A stretch of 64,000 nt of DNA from Manganibacter manganicus (GTDB taxonomy: Bacteria; Pseudomonadota; Alphaproteobacteria; Rhizobiales; Rhizobiaceae). Positions 53,849 through 61,765 of this stretch are shown one piece after another. The position numbers were made by a program, and so were the translations under genes. Numbering within the stretch: the first letter of the stretch is position 1; each line of letters begins with the position of its first letter. Below the pieces are notes generated by a model that ran no database searches, had not been told where the DNA came from, and saw nothing but the letters and a program-made list of their open reading frames with translations. The stretch lies in assembly GCF_002075885.1 (NCBI RefSeq), contig NZ_MDET01000011.1:38261-102260 (forward strand), written 5' to 3'.

Positions 53849-54573
53849 GTGCGCTTCTGTCCGGGACGGGCCTGGTACGCCGCTTCGGAGGCCTGACCGC
53901 GATCAACGACGTGACGGTCGAGGTCCGCGAAGGCCATATCCTCGGAATCATCGGCCCCAACGGCGCGGGCAAGACGACGCTCTTCAATCTGCTGTCCGGT
54001 TTTATAAAACCGACGCGGGGAACTGTCCGGCTTGCCGAACATGAAGTGACGGGATTGCGCCCGCATCGTCTCAACCGTCTCGGGCTTGCGCGCACCTTTC
54101 AACTCGTCAAGCCTTTCGCGCGCATGAGCGTGCTGGAAAACGTCATGGTGGGCAGCTACCGGCTGTCCCGCGACAGCCGGGAGGCCGCGCAACGGGCGAG
54201 GGAGGTTCTAGCCCTGCTTGGGATGGAGGATCTCACCGACCGGCCGGCGCGGGAATTGACCATGCCCGGCATGAAACGCCTGGAGGTCGCGCGCGCGCTT
54301 GCAACCGGGCCGCGCCTCCTGCTCCTTGACGAGGTGATGTCGGGGCTGACACCAACAGAGAGCAAGGCCATGCTGCCGGTCATACAGCGAATCCGCGACA
54401 GCGGCGTGACGATCCTGATGATCGAGCATGTCATGCACGCCATCATGGCGCTGTCGGACCGCATCGTCGTGCTTCACCATGGAAGCAAGCTCGCCGAGGG
54501 GAGCCCCGACGAAATCGCCGCCAATCCGGCGGTGGTGGAAGCCTATCTTGGAACGGCGCCGCTCGGGAGATAG
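53845..54573 (+). CDS. Liv-type ABC ATPase (LivG family), system B
   Basis: A 242-residue ATPase: Walker A GIIGPNGAGKTTLFNLLSGF, RTFQLVKPFARMSVLENVMV, signature region RELTMPGMKRLEVARALATG and Walker B LLLLDEVMSGLTPTESKA. Switch His in LMIEHVMHAIMALSD. The signature lacks the canonical LSGGQ, as in part of this family. It is followed by the LivF homologue after 7 bases. Confidence 0.92.
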   Translation: MSALLSGTGLVRRFGGLTAINDVTVEVREGHILGIIGPNGAGKTTLFNLLSGFIKPTRGTVRLAEHEVTGLRPHRLNRLGLARTFQLVKPFARMSVLENVMVGSYRLSRDSREAAQRAREVLALLGMEDLTDRPARELTMPGMKRLEVARALATGPRLLLLDEVMSGLTPTESKAMLPVIQRIRDSGVTILMIEHVMHAIMALSDRIVVLHHGSKLAEGSPDEIAANPAVVEAYLGTAPLGR

Positions 54574-54580
54574 CCAAGCC

Positions 54581-55297
54581 ATGTCATCGCTTCTCGCCGT
54601 GGAGGATCTTCAGGCCGGCTACGGCAACCTCTCGGTGCTGCACGGGATCAGCTTCGAACTGAACGCGGGCGAGGTCGGCGCCATGGTCGGCGCCAACGGC
54701 GCCGGCAAGTCGACGACGCTGCGCTGCCTGTCCGGGCTGCTGCGCCCTCGCGCCGGCACCATAATTTTCGCCGGAGAGGACATCAGCAATCTTCCAGCGC
54801 ACCGCATCGTGGAACTTGGCCTGGTCCAGGTTCCCGAGGGACGTTTGCTGTTTCCTGCCATGAGCGTGCGCGAAAACCTGATGCTGGGAGCCTTCCTGCC
54901 CGAGCCGCGCAAGCGCATGAGTCAGAGCATGGACGCGGTGCTGTCCTATTTTCCCGCGCTGCGGGAGAAGCTTGACCTTCCGGCGGGTTCCCTTTCCGGC
55001 GGTCAGCAGCAGATGGTGGCTGTCGGACGCGCCCTGATGAGCCGGCCGAAACTGCTCGTTCTCGACGAGCCGTCACTTGGAATTGCACCGCTGCTCGTGC
55101 GCGAAATCTTCGAGAATATAGAGAAGCTGGCGGCGGGAGGGCTCGCCATCCTCCTGATCGAACAGAACATTGGCAACGCGCTGTCGCTGTCGCAACGTGC
55201 CTGGGTTATCGAGAACGGCGCAATCGTCATGCAGGGCAGTGGACGCGAACTGCTCGACGATCCGCGTATCCAAGCCGCCTATCTCGGTATCCAGTAG
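54581..55297 (+). CDS. Liv-type ABC ATPase (LivF family), system B
   Basis: A 238-residue ATPase: Walker A AMVGANGAGKSTTLRCLSGL, LivF hallmark VPEGRLLFPAMSVRENLMLG, signature LSGGQQQMVAVGRALM, Walker B LLVLDEPSLGIAPLLV and ILLIEQNIGNALSLS. It completes the second Liv-type importer. The next unit (TRAP) has its own operator about 110 bases later. Confidence 0.93.
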   Translation: MSSLLAVEDLQAGYGNLSVLHGISFELNAGEVGAMVGANGAGKSTTLRCLSGLLRPRAGTIIFAGEDISNLPAHRIVELGLVQVPEGRLLFPAMSVRENLMLGAFLPEPRKRMSQSMDAVLSYFPALREKLDLPAGSLSGGQQQMVAVGRALMSRPKLLVLDEPSLGIAPLLVREIFENIEKLAAGGLAILLIEQNIGNALSLSQRAWVIENGAIVMQGSGRELLDDPRIQAAYLGIQ

Positions 55298-55380
55298 CGG
55301 TCTCATCGCGACGATCCGCCGACGCCGGCTTGCGGACGGCCCGGATGCCTGATCATTAGCAGGGCTGCATGAAATCGCTC

Positions 55381-55422
55381 TTGAAAACCGATACGACCCT
55401 GATATTGTGATCACAGATCGCA
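55381..55422 (+). promoter_or_regulatory. promoter with GntR-type operator, site 6
   Basis: TTGAAA (55381-55386), 16 bases, TATTGT (55403-55408) overlapped by TGTGATCACAGATCGCA (55406-55422). The operator sequence is identical to sites 2 and 3. It drives the TRAP operon. Confidence 0.75.
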
Positions 55423-55487
55423 GTCTGCCTGTTCGCGACTGCGCTCTTCCGGTGCTCGGTAAGCATCTGGAAACGGAGGAGCGACAC

Positions 55488-55931
55488 TTGATCCTGGAAG
55501 CGGTCACGATCATCGCATTGTTCGCCATGGTCGCGGGCACGCTGATCAGCGTCCTCGACAGATTCCTGTTCGGCTTCGGTCTGCCCTGGCCCGAAGAACT
55601 CGCCCGCTTCCTGCTGATCTGGACGTCGCTGCTTTCCGCCGCGATCGCGGCGAAGCACAGGGCACACTTCCGTTTCACCTTCCTGTCGGATCGATTCGGT
55701 CAATGGTGGGAGGACTTGATCGACATCATTTGCGCGGCGGCGTTGCTGCTGGTCGCATGGAAAGGTGTTGAACTGTCGATCCTGTTCAACATGCAGACCT
55801 CGCCGGCGCTGAACCTGCCCATGAGCTACATCTACGCCTCGGTTCCGGTCTCCTGCCTGCTGATGGCGTATTATCTGGCGCGCAACCTCATCGCGCGCCG
55901 CCGTTCTCAAAGCCGGGGGACGGTCAGATGA
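55488..55931 (+). CDS. TRAP transporter small permease (DctQ family)
   Basis: A 147-residue protein with four hydrophobic segments and the DctQ pattern DRFLFGFGLPWPEELARFLL followed by SAAIAAKHRAHFRFTFLSD. I placed the start at TTG 55488, six bases after GGAGGAG. The frame is open from GTG 55407, but that codon lies inside operator site 6. It overlaps the large permease gene by four bases. Confidence 0.88.
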   Translation: MILEAVTIIALFAMVAGTLISVLDRFLFGFGLPWPEELARFLLIWTSLLSAAIAAKHRAHFRFTFLSDRFGQWWEDLIDIICAAALLLVAWKGVELSILFNMQTSPALNLPMSYIYASVPVSCLLMAYYLARNLIARRRSQSRGTVR

Positions 55932-57211
55932 TGATCGCGTTCCTGATCGTCTTCCTCGCGGCGATGTTCCTTGGCGTGCCGATCGGCTTCGCCATGCTGT
56001 TGTCTTCGCTGTTCTTCATCCTGACCGATTCTGGAAGCTCGCTCATCATCGTTCCGCAGCAGATCGAGGACGGCCTGGATTCCTTCCCGTTCCTGGCCAT
56101 CCCGTTTTTCGTCCTCGCAGGCAATCTCATGGCGGAGGCCGGTGTTATCCGACGCTTCGTGCTATTGGCCCAGACGCTGATCGGCCATTTGCGGGGTGGC
56201 CTCGCCCATGCTGTGGTGTTGTCGGGCGCTCTTCTGGCAGGCGTCTCGGGGTCCGGCACCGCAGATGCGGCCGCCCTCGGCAGCACGATGATCCCGGCGT
56301 TGGAAAAGAACGGCTACAAGAAGGATTTCGCCGTCGCGCTCTGCGCCTTCTCCGGCGCGCTCGGTCCGATCATCCCGCCAAGCATTTTCCTCATCATCTA
56401 TGGGGCGATGGGCAACGTCTCGATCGGCCAGCTTTTCCTGGCGGGGGTGGTGCCCGGCATCCTCATGGTGCTGGTGCTGATGCTCACCAGCCACATCGTC
56501 ATCGTGCGCAAGGGCTACGGCCATTTGATCAAAAGGAGCACGCTGCGAGAGAAGGCGATCGCGCTGAAGGAAACCGCGCTCGACCTCGTCCTGCCGCTCG
56601 GCATCATCGGCGGCATCCGCTGGGGTGTCTTCACGCCGACGGAAGCCGGCGCCGTCGCGGTCGTCTATGTTCTGCTCATAGGGTTCTTCATCCATCGGAC
56701 GCTTTCGGTCGAACAGATCATCAAGGCCTCGCGCGAGACCGTCCAGGTGCTGGGCGCGGTGATGCTGCTGATCGCCATGGCGACCATCGTCAACTACATC
56801 CTCGCGCTGTTCCAGGTTTCGGACCGACTTGCCGGCGCGATGGTCGGGCTGTCGTCCAATCCGATCCTTTTCCTGATCCTCGCCAACCTGCTGATCATCT
56901 TCCTCGGCAGCATCATCGAGGATACCGCCGTCCTCATCCTGATGACGCCGATCCTGGTTCCGCTGCTCGGCCAGTTCGGCATCGATCCGGTGCATTTCGG
57001 CATGGTCATCTGCCTCAACCTCACGATCGGGCTGGTCGCGCCACCGGTGGGGCTTGCCATGTTCGTGACCTGCTCCATCGGCCAGATCAGCATCGAGCAG
57101 TTCATGCGCGCGGCCTGGCCGTTCCTGCTGGCGCTCGTCCTGCTGCTGCTCGTGATCATCATCTTCCCGTCCATCTCGCTGTGGCTGCCGAGCCATATGG
57201 TGCACCCATGA
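55928..57211 (+). CDS. TRAP transporter large permease (DctM family)
   Basis: A 427-residue membrane protein with about twelve helices. DctM motifs: FLGVPIGFAMLLSSLFFIL, FPFLAIPFFVLAGNLMAEAG, AGVSGSGTADAAALGSTMIP, ALGPIIPPSIFLIIYGAMGN and NLTIGLVAPPVGLAMFVTCS. It forms the transport channel with the DctQ protein encoded upstream. It overlaps the DUF4392 gene by four bases. Confidence 0.94.
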   Translation: MMIAFLIVFLAAMFLGVPIGFAMLLSSLFFILTDSGSSLIIVPQQIEDGLDSFPFLAIPFFVLAGNLMAEAGVIRRFVLLAQTLIGHLRGGLAHAVVLSGALLAGVSGSGTADAAALGSTMIPALEKNGYKKDFAVALCAFSGALGPIIPPSIFLIIYGAMGNVSIGQLFLAGVVPGILMVLVLMLTSHIVIVRKGYGHLIKRSTLREKAIALKETALDLVLPLGIIGGIRWGVFTPTEAGAVAVVYVLLIGFFIHRTLSVEQIIKASRETVQVLGAVMLLIAMATIVNYILALFQVSDRLAGAMVGLSSNPILFLILANLLIIFLGSIIEDTAVLILMTPILVPLLGQFGIDPVHFGMVICLNLTIGLVAPPVGLAMFVTCSIGQISIEQFMRAAWPFLLALVLLLLVIIIFPSISLWLPSHMVHP

Positions 57212-58260
57212 CCAGGAGCCCGCTGCTCGCGCAGATCGGCCGCAATGTCGATCGCATTGTCTCGCTCGATTTTCCGTCCTACGGGGTGATCGGGCCGCTG
57301 TTCGAGGGCGCGGCCAAGCTCCAAGGCGAGGCGCTCTGCATGCAGGCGGCCGAGCGGCTGGCGCAGGCGGTGACGCCCGGCAGCACGGTCGTTCTGGTTA
57401 CGGGCCTGATCCTGCCCGGGCACCATCCCTATGGCGAGACGGACGGTCCTGTCGGAACGGCGGTCCTGGCGCGCACGATCGCCATGGCCTGGAAGGCGCG
57501 CGTGCTGGTCGTCGTCGAACCCGAATTGTCCGATCTCATGACCATGTTGCTGCGGGTTGCCGAGATGCAGGTGGTTTCGCCCGAGGAGTTGCGGCAGGAG
57601 GACGGCGCACACCGTCCCATTGCCGCGGTGGTCGGCCTCTCGCGCGACCGGGGCGAAGCCCATGCACAGGCAGGCGGCTGGTTTGCCGACTTCAATGCAA
57701 CCGCCGTCGTCGCGATCGAGAAGGCCGGAGCCAATGCCTCCGGCGTCTACCATATGGTAGGTGGCGCCGACATCAGCGCTCAGAGCGGCAAGGGCGAGGC
57801 GGTGTTCGAAGCCGCTGCCAAGCGTGGGCTGCTTAGGATCGGCATCGGCGACCGCGGCAATGAACTGGGCATGGGTCCTGTCGCCGAAGTGACTCGGGCC
57901 TTGCTGCCGTTCGGCGCCGAGTGCGGATGCCCCTGCCATGGCGGCGTGGCCGACCAGACAGACGCCGACCTTGCGGTTCCGGCCGTCGTGTCCAACTGGG
58001 GCGCCTACGGCATTACGACCTGCATCGCCGCCATCGAGGAGCGGCAAGACCTCCTGCATAGCGCCGATCGGGAGCACCGGCTGTTGGAGACCGCGGTCCA
58101 GCATGGCGGCGTCGACGGCATGTCCGGTCGCGCGCTGCTCGCCGTCGACGGCATCGGCCTGGCGCCCGGCATGGCTTTCGTGGAGATGCTGGCGGAGATC
58201 TATCGCGCACAGTCCGTACGCGACCCGTCTCCCTTCTCCACGCCCCTGATCAGCAAATGA
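57208..58260 (+). CDS. DUF4392 / D-glutamate cyclase-like protein
   Basis: A 350-residue cytoplasmic protein of the glutamate-cyclase (DUF4392) family: NVDRIVSLDFPSYGVIGPLF near the N terminus, VVLVTGLILPGHHPYGETDG, AHAQAGGWFADFNATAVVAI, LLRIGIGDRGNELGMGPVAE and CPCHGGVADQTDADLAVPAV. The animal homologue converts D-glutamate to 5-oxo-D-proline. Here it sits between TRAP permease and TRAP binding-protein genes, so its substrate may be the imported compound or a derivative. The exact reaction cannot be read from the sequence. Confidence 0.85.
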   Translation: MTRSPLLAQIGRNVDRIVSLDFPSYGVIGPLFEGAAKLQGEALCMQAAERLAQAVTPGSTVVLVTGLILPGHHPYGETDGPVGTAVLARTIAMAWKARVLVVVEPELSDLMTMLLRVAEMQVVSPEELRQEDGAHRPIAAVVGLSRDRGEAHAQAGGWFADFNATAVVAIEKAGANASGVYHMVGGADISAQSGKGEAVFEAAAKRGLLRIGIGDRGNELGMGPVAEVTRALLPFGAECGCPCHGGVADQTDADLAVPAVVSNWGAYGITTCIAAIEERQDLLHSADREHRLLETAVQHGGVDGMSGRALLAVDGIGLAPGMAFVEMLAEIYRAQSVRDPSPFSTPLISK

Positions 58261-58299
58261 AGCGGCAGCAAAGACGCCGCAAGATGGAGGAGAAGAAGC

Positions 58300-59292
58300 A
58301 TGATCAATCGTAGAACGGTTCTCGCAAGCGCTTGTTTCAGCGGATTGCTGGCCGGCACGCGGCTCTCATTGGCCGCGGACATCAAATTCCGCGTTGCTTC
58401 GGTGCTCGAACCAAGTTCCGATCTCTATCGCGGCTTCGACCATTTCGTCGCGCGGACCGCGGAACTGACCGACAATAAGGTCGCGGTCACCACTTACAAG
58501 AACACGCTCGGCAAGGGCGAAAGACAGCTCTTCGAAGCGGTCCAGCTCGGGACGATCGAGGGTGCCGTCGCCACCACCGGTACGCTGAGCGCCTTCGTGC
58601 CCGAGGCGGACCTCTTCAATCTTCCGTTCCTGTTTCGCAACGCCGAACACGCCTTCAAGGTGGTCGACGGCGAAATCGGCCAGGAATTCAACGAGAAGAT
58701 GATCGCCAAGGGCTTCCGCATCCTCGGCTGGTGGGTGCAGGGCACGCGCAACACATCCAACAACGTGCGCGAAATCAATAAGCCGTCCGACTATGAGGGC
58801 CTCAAGATCCGCACGATGGAGTCGCCGCCCTTCATCGAGCTCTACAAGAAGATGGGCGCCATTCCCGTGCCGATGTCGATTTCGGAAGTCTATACGGCCC
58901 TCAGCCAGGGCACGATCGACGGGATCGACGGGAGCCTGCCCGCGCAGCTCGAATTCAAGCACATTGAGGTGCTCAAATACGCCGCCGTGACGGATCATGT
59001 GATCCTGCTCTACCCGTTCGTCGTGTCGGAGCGCTGGTGGCAGGGGCTGCCGGAAGACGTGCGCGCAGCCATCGTCAAGGCCGAAGCCGAGGGACGAGCC
59101 ATGGAGCGCGAGGACGACAAAGCGTTCAACAAGAAGATCGAGGCCGAGTGGAAGGAAAAGGGCAAGGTCATCACTCATCCCGACACGAGCAAGTTCCGTG
59201 AGATTGCCCTGTCCATTTATCCCGACTTCTACGACAAGGTAGGAGGCAAGGACCTGATCGATAGGATACAGAAGATCGGCGACGAGATGTAG
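58300..59292 (+). CDS. TRAP transporter substrate-binding protein (DctP family)
   Basis: A 330-residue exported protein: signal RRTVLASACFSGLLAGTRLS with cleavage near LAAD, then FRVASVLEPSSDLYRGFDHF, the DctP core (KGERQLFEAVQLGTIEGAVA, LFNLPFLFRNAEHAFKVVDG) and the carboxylate-clamp region YEGLKIRTMESPPFIELYKK. A ribosome site (ATGGAGGAG) precedes ATG 58300. It is the last gene of the GntR-controlled TRAP operon. Confidence 0.92.
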   Translation: MINRRTVLASACFSGLLAGTRLSLAADIKFRVASVLEPSSDLYRGFDHFVARTAELTDNKVAVTTYKNTLGKGERQLFEAVQLGTIEGAVATTGTLSAFVPEADLFNLPFLFRNAEHAFKVVDGEIGQEFNEKMIAKGFRILGWWVQGTRNTSNNVREINKPSDYEGLKIRTMESPPFIELYKKMGAIPVPMSISEVYTALSQGTIDGIDGSLPAQLEFKHIEVLKYAAVTDHVILLYPFVVSERWWQGLPEDVRAAIVKAEAEGRAMEREDDKAFNKKIEAEWKEKGKVITHPDTSKFREIALSIYPDFYDKVGGKDLIDRIQKIGDEM

Positions 59293-59373
59293 TTGCAGCC
59301 ATGAGGTGCCATTGTTGCCGATCCCCGCTAGCGATGTCGATCTGTGCAGTCCATCACTTGTCGGCCAGTTTGA

Positions 59374-59417
59374 GTTCGGCCGCCGCAGGACATGACATAA
59401 TCGCGGGAGCGGCCGAA
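59374..59417. terminator. candidate hairpin after the TRAP operon
   Basis: A perfect 10-bp inverted repeat, GTTCGGCCGC (59374-59383) and GCGGCCGAAC (59408-59417), with a 24-base loop lies 80 bases after the TRAP binding-protein gene. It has no U-tract and a long loop, so the terminator role is tentative. Confidence 0.45.
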
Positions 59418-59452
59418 CTTGGGTCGAGCTAGTGATGAACGCGTGCCGCCGT

Positions 59453-59797
59453 CTTAACCGGCGTCCTCGATGATCATTGCAGCCCCCTTTTCCCCGATCA
59501 TCATCGTCGGTGCGTTAGTATGGTCCGAGGTGATGCGTGGCATAATGGAAGCGTCGACGACATGCAGTCCGTTGATGCCGTGGACGCGCAGGCGGTGGTC
59601 GACCACCGCCTGTGGATCGTTACCCATCTTGCAGGTAGGGGGTCAGATAGCGATGGAAAACCTCGTCCGGGCCGACGGGGGCGGTCTTCACCCGCGCGTA
59701 CCGTTTTCAAGATCTCGGATGAAGGCAAGGACGGCCTCGACCTAGCCGTCGGCGACGAGTTCGGCGGCCGTCGGTTCGTTGCGATACCAGTAAATGG
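59453..59797 (-). pseudogene. C-terminal remnant of a GMC oxidoreductase (choline dehydrogenase-like)
   Basis: The minus strand encodes [20 protein letters not shown], then [20 protein letters not shown] and [20 protein letters not shown] before a TAA at 59455-59453. This is the characteristic end of GMC-family flavoproteins, including the His of the active site. Upstream of CKMG the frame is stopped and shifted, and the rest of the gene is lost at the IS6-family element at 59798. The element, or a deletion it caused, most likely removed it. Confidence 0.72.
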
Positions 59798-60616
59798 GGT
59801 TCTGTCGCAACGTTTGGTCAAGATTTCTGGTGCCATGAAGGCTGCTCCGTTTAAGGAGAGTTTTGATGTTCAAAGGCCGCCATTTCGACCGATCAGTGAT
59901 CCTGCTTTGCGTCCGCTGGTATCTTGCGTACAATCTCAGCTTAAGAGATCTGGAAGAGATGATGGCTGAACGCGGCATCCGCGTGGATCATTCCACCCTG
60001 CATCGCTGGGTCGTTCACTTTGCGCCGCTGCTGCTCGAGCGGTTTAGCCGACGAAAGCGTGCTGTTGCCGGCAAATGGCATGTCGACGAAACTTACATCA
60101 AGGTTCGCGGTCGCTGGATGTATCTCTACCGCGCCATCGACAATGTGGGCGATACGGTCGAGTTCTTCTTCAGCGAACATCGCGATCTATTGGCTGCCAA
60201 GCGCTTTATCCGCAAAGCCATCAAGCGTCATGGGCGACCGGAACGCATCGTTATTGACGGTAGCCAGACGAACCGGGAGGCAATCATTTCCTGCGACGGC
60301 GAGAGCCGGCTGCAAGATCGATCGCTTAGACCATTGAACCCGATCCGCATCCGGCAAAGCCAATACCTCAATAACCGGATCGAACAGGATCATCGGCGTA
60401 TCAAGCGCCGGATCCGATCCATGCTCGGCTTCAAATCGATGACCTGCGCTGCGACGATCCTGTCCGGCATAGAGATGGTACACATGATGCGCAAACGACA
60501 GGCAAGGTACGCCTGCAATCCGGCGCCATCACTTGCCGAGCAGTTCGAGATCGTCGCTGCGTAACAACGTCGGGCATTGGATTAATCCGTCCTGAAGATA
60601 AGTTTGCGACAGAGCC
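59798..60616 (+). mobile_element. IS6-family insertion sequence
   Basis: An 819-bp element with terminal inverted repeats GGTTCTGTCGCAA (from 59798) and, on the other strand, GGCTCTGTCGCAA (from 60616). It contains one transposase gene. The flanking octamers GTAAATGG and ATCCCCGT do not match, so no 8-bp target duplication remains. Both flanks are broken genes, which points to IS6-type replicon fusion or adjacent deletion rather than simple insertion. Confidence 0.85.
59863..60564 (+). CDS. IS6-family transposase
   Basis: A 233-residue DDE transposase that opens with the family pattern MFKGRHFDRSVILLCVRWYL. The catalytic residues are Asp74 (WHVDETYIKV), Asp131 (IVIDGSQTN) and Glu173 (NNRIEQDHRR), followed by the RIKRRIRSMLGFKS signature. 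Length and motif spacing are normal, so it is likely active. Confidence 0.94.
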   Translation: MMFKGRHFDRSVILLCVRWYLAYNLSLRDLEEMMAERGIRVDHSTLHRWVVHFAPLLLERFSRRKRAVAGKWHVDETYIKVRGRWMYLYRAIDNVGDTVEFFFSEHRDLLAAKRFIRKAIKRHGRPERIVIDGSQTNREAIISCDGESRLQDRSLRPLNPIRIRQSQYLNNRIEQDHRRIKRRIRSMLGFKSMTCAATILSGIEMVHMMRKRQARYACNPAPSLAEQFEIVAA

Positions 60617-60617
60617 A

Positions 60618-60716
60618 TCCCCGTCAGGCACGATCCGATTAGCGCTGGTTCTCCCACGAAGCGAACCGCGTCGCGCTGCTGCTCCGACTGTCACTCTCCA
60701 TCAAGAGCCGGCATGA
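60618..60716 (+). pseudogene. C-terminal stub of a sensor histidine kinase
   Basis: Directly after the IS6 right end an open frame reads SPSGTIRLALVLPRSEPRRA and ends in HQEPA with a TGA at 60714-60716 that overlaps the ATG of the response regulator. The GTIRLALVLP strand resembles the last strand of HATPase domains. The overlap is typical of kinase-regulator pairs. The kinase body is missing, replaced by the insertion sequence. The call rests on about 32 residues plus context. Confidence 0.55.
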
Positions 60717-61360
60717 CCTGTCCGTCTCACTACAAGGAAAAGCGTCCCGTCATCCTCTGCGTCGAAGATGAGGATGAACTGCGCAGAGACATCGCCGACG
60801 AACTTACGGAAGCCAGCTATGACGTCATTGAGGCGCGTAATGGTCACGAAGCGCTTGACGCACTGGACGAAACACGCCCGGATCTGATCCTTTGCGACAT
60901 CTCCATGCCAGGACTCAACGGCTATGGTGTGCTGAAGGCGGTGCAGACGGAGAGGCCGGATCATGCCGATATCCCGTTTGTCTTCCTGTCCGCGCTCGGC
61001 GACCCACGCGAAGTCGTTGCCGGAAAGCGTCTCGGTGCAGACGATTATCTCGTCAAGCCGATCGATTACGATCTGTTGCTGGCGACGATAGATGCCCGGT
61101 TGCGTCAGATTGAGCGCATCCACTCCACCCAAGAGGCGCGCACGGTTGTCGATGTTGCGGTCTGGTCAGCGGCATTCCGGCTGACGCCATCGGAAGTACG
61201 GGTGGCGCAGGCGTTAACTGAAGGCAAGACACTCACGCAGATCGCTGACGGGCTGGGTGTATCTCGCACAACCATCGCCTTCCACATGCGTAACATCTTC
61301 CAGAAAACGGGAACGGAACGGCAGGCTGAACTGGTTGCGTTATTGCTCAAAGGGCGATGA
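60713..61360 (+). CDS. response regulator with LuxR-type DNA-binding domain
   Basis: A 215-residue two-component regulator. The receiver domain (residues 12-130) has the acidic pocket in VILCVEDEDELRRDIADE, phospho-acceptor Asp62 in LILCDISMPGLNGY, the Ser/Thr switch in FVFLSALGDPREV and the Lys in DDYLVKPIDYD. The LuxR/GerE helix-turn-helix (about residues 150-212) has LTPSEVRVAQALTEGKTLTQ and LGVSRTTIAFHMRNIFQKTG. The partner kinase gene immediately upstream is destroyed, so it is now an orphan. Targets are unknown. Confidence 0.92.
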   Translation: MTCPSHYKEKRPVILCVEDEDELRRDIADELTEASYDVIEARNGHEALDALDETRPDLILCDISMPGLNGYGVLKAVQTERPDHADIPFVFLSALGDPREVVAGKRLGADDYLVKPIDYDLLLATIDARLRQIERIHSTQEARTVVDVAVWSAAFRLTPSEVRVAQALTEGKTLTQIADGLGVSRTTIAFHMRNIFQKTGTERQAELVALLLKGR

Positions 61361-61765
61361 CCCGCCATCGCATCAGCACGCTCACTTGGACAAGTGGTGT
61401 ACTGACGAGCATCTCTGGACATATCAGTCTTTTGGATTCTGCCGCCCAAACCGAACCGTCCGGAATCGTGAAGAGTTTCGGGCGCCGGCAGGCGTACGAA
61501 AGTCCCCGAGGAAGGAACCCGCGGGGCACAGTCGACGGCTATGGGGATTTCGATCTGCGGCCGATGTCGGTGATGATGCTAATGCCGCGGGAAAGCGCTG
61601 AGGTGGATGCAGACAGGCCGCTTCGTTGCTCCTTCGCGCGGTATTGGCGGCCCGGAACTGGTTCGGACGGAGCCATGTCGGCGGCGAGATTGGCGATAGA
61701 CGCGGGCGGGTCCGTTACCGGAGGCGGGGCGCCTGCGGCTGAAGGATCGACCATGCCATGCCGGA
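61361..61765. other. region between response regulator and IS91-type transposase
   Basis: An open frame from ATG 61357 (overlapping the regulator stop) runs to 61824, but its second half lies antisense to the transposase. Only the first ~45 codons could be a genuine gene start, interrupted by the IS91-type element. On the minus strand a 76-codon frame (61539-61769) follows the transposase and may belong to the element. The exact element boundary is not visible. Confidence 0.4.

Noticed and set aside
56162..57205. 347-codon minus-strand frame opposite the DctM gene
   Set aside because: Very rich in Asp, Glu, Arg and His, as expected from the reverse complement of hydrophobic codons; not a protein gene.
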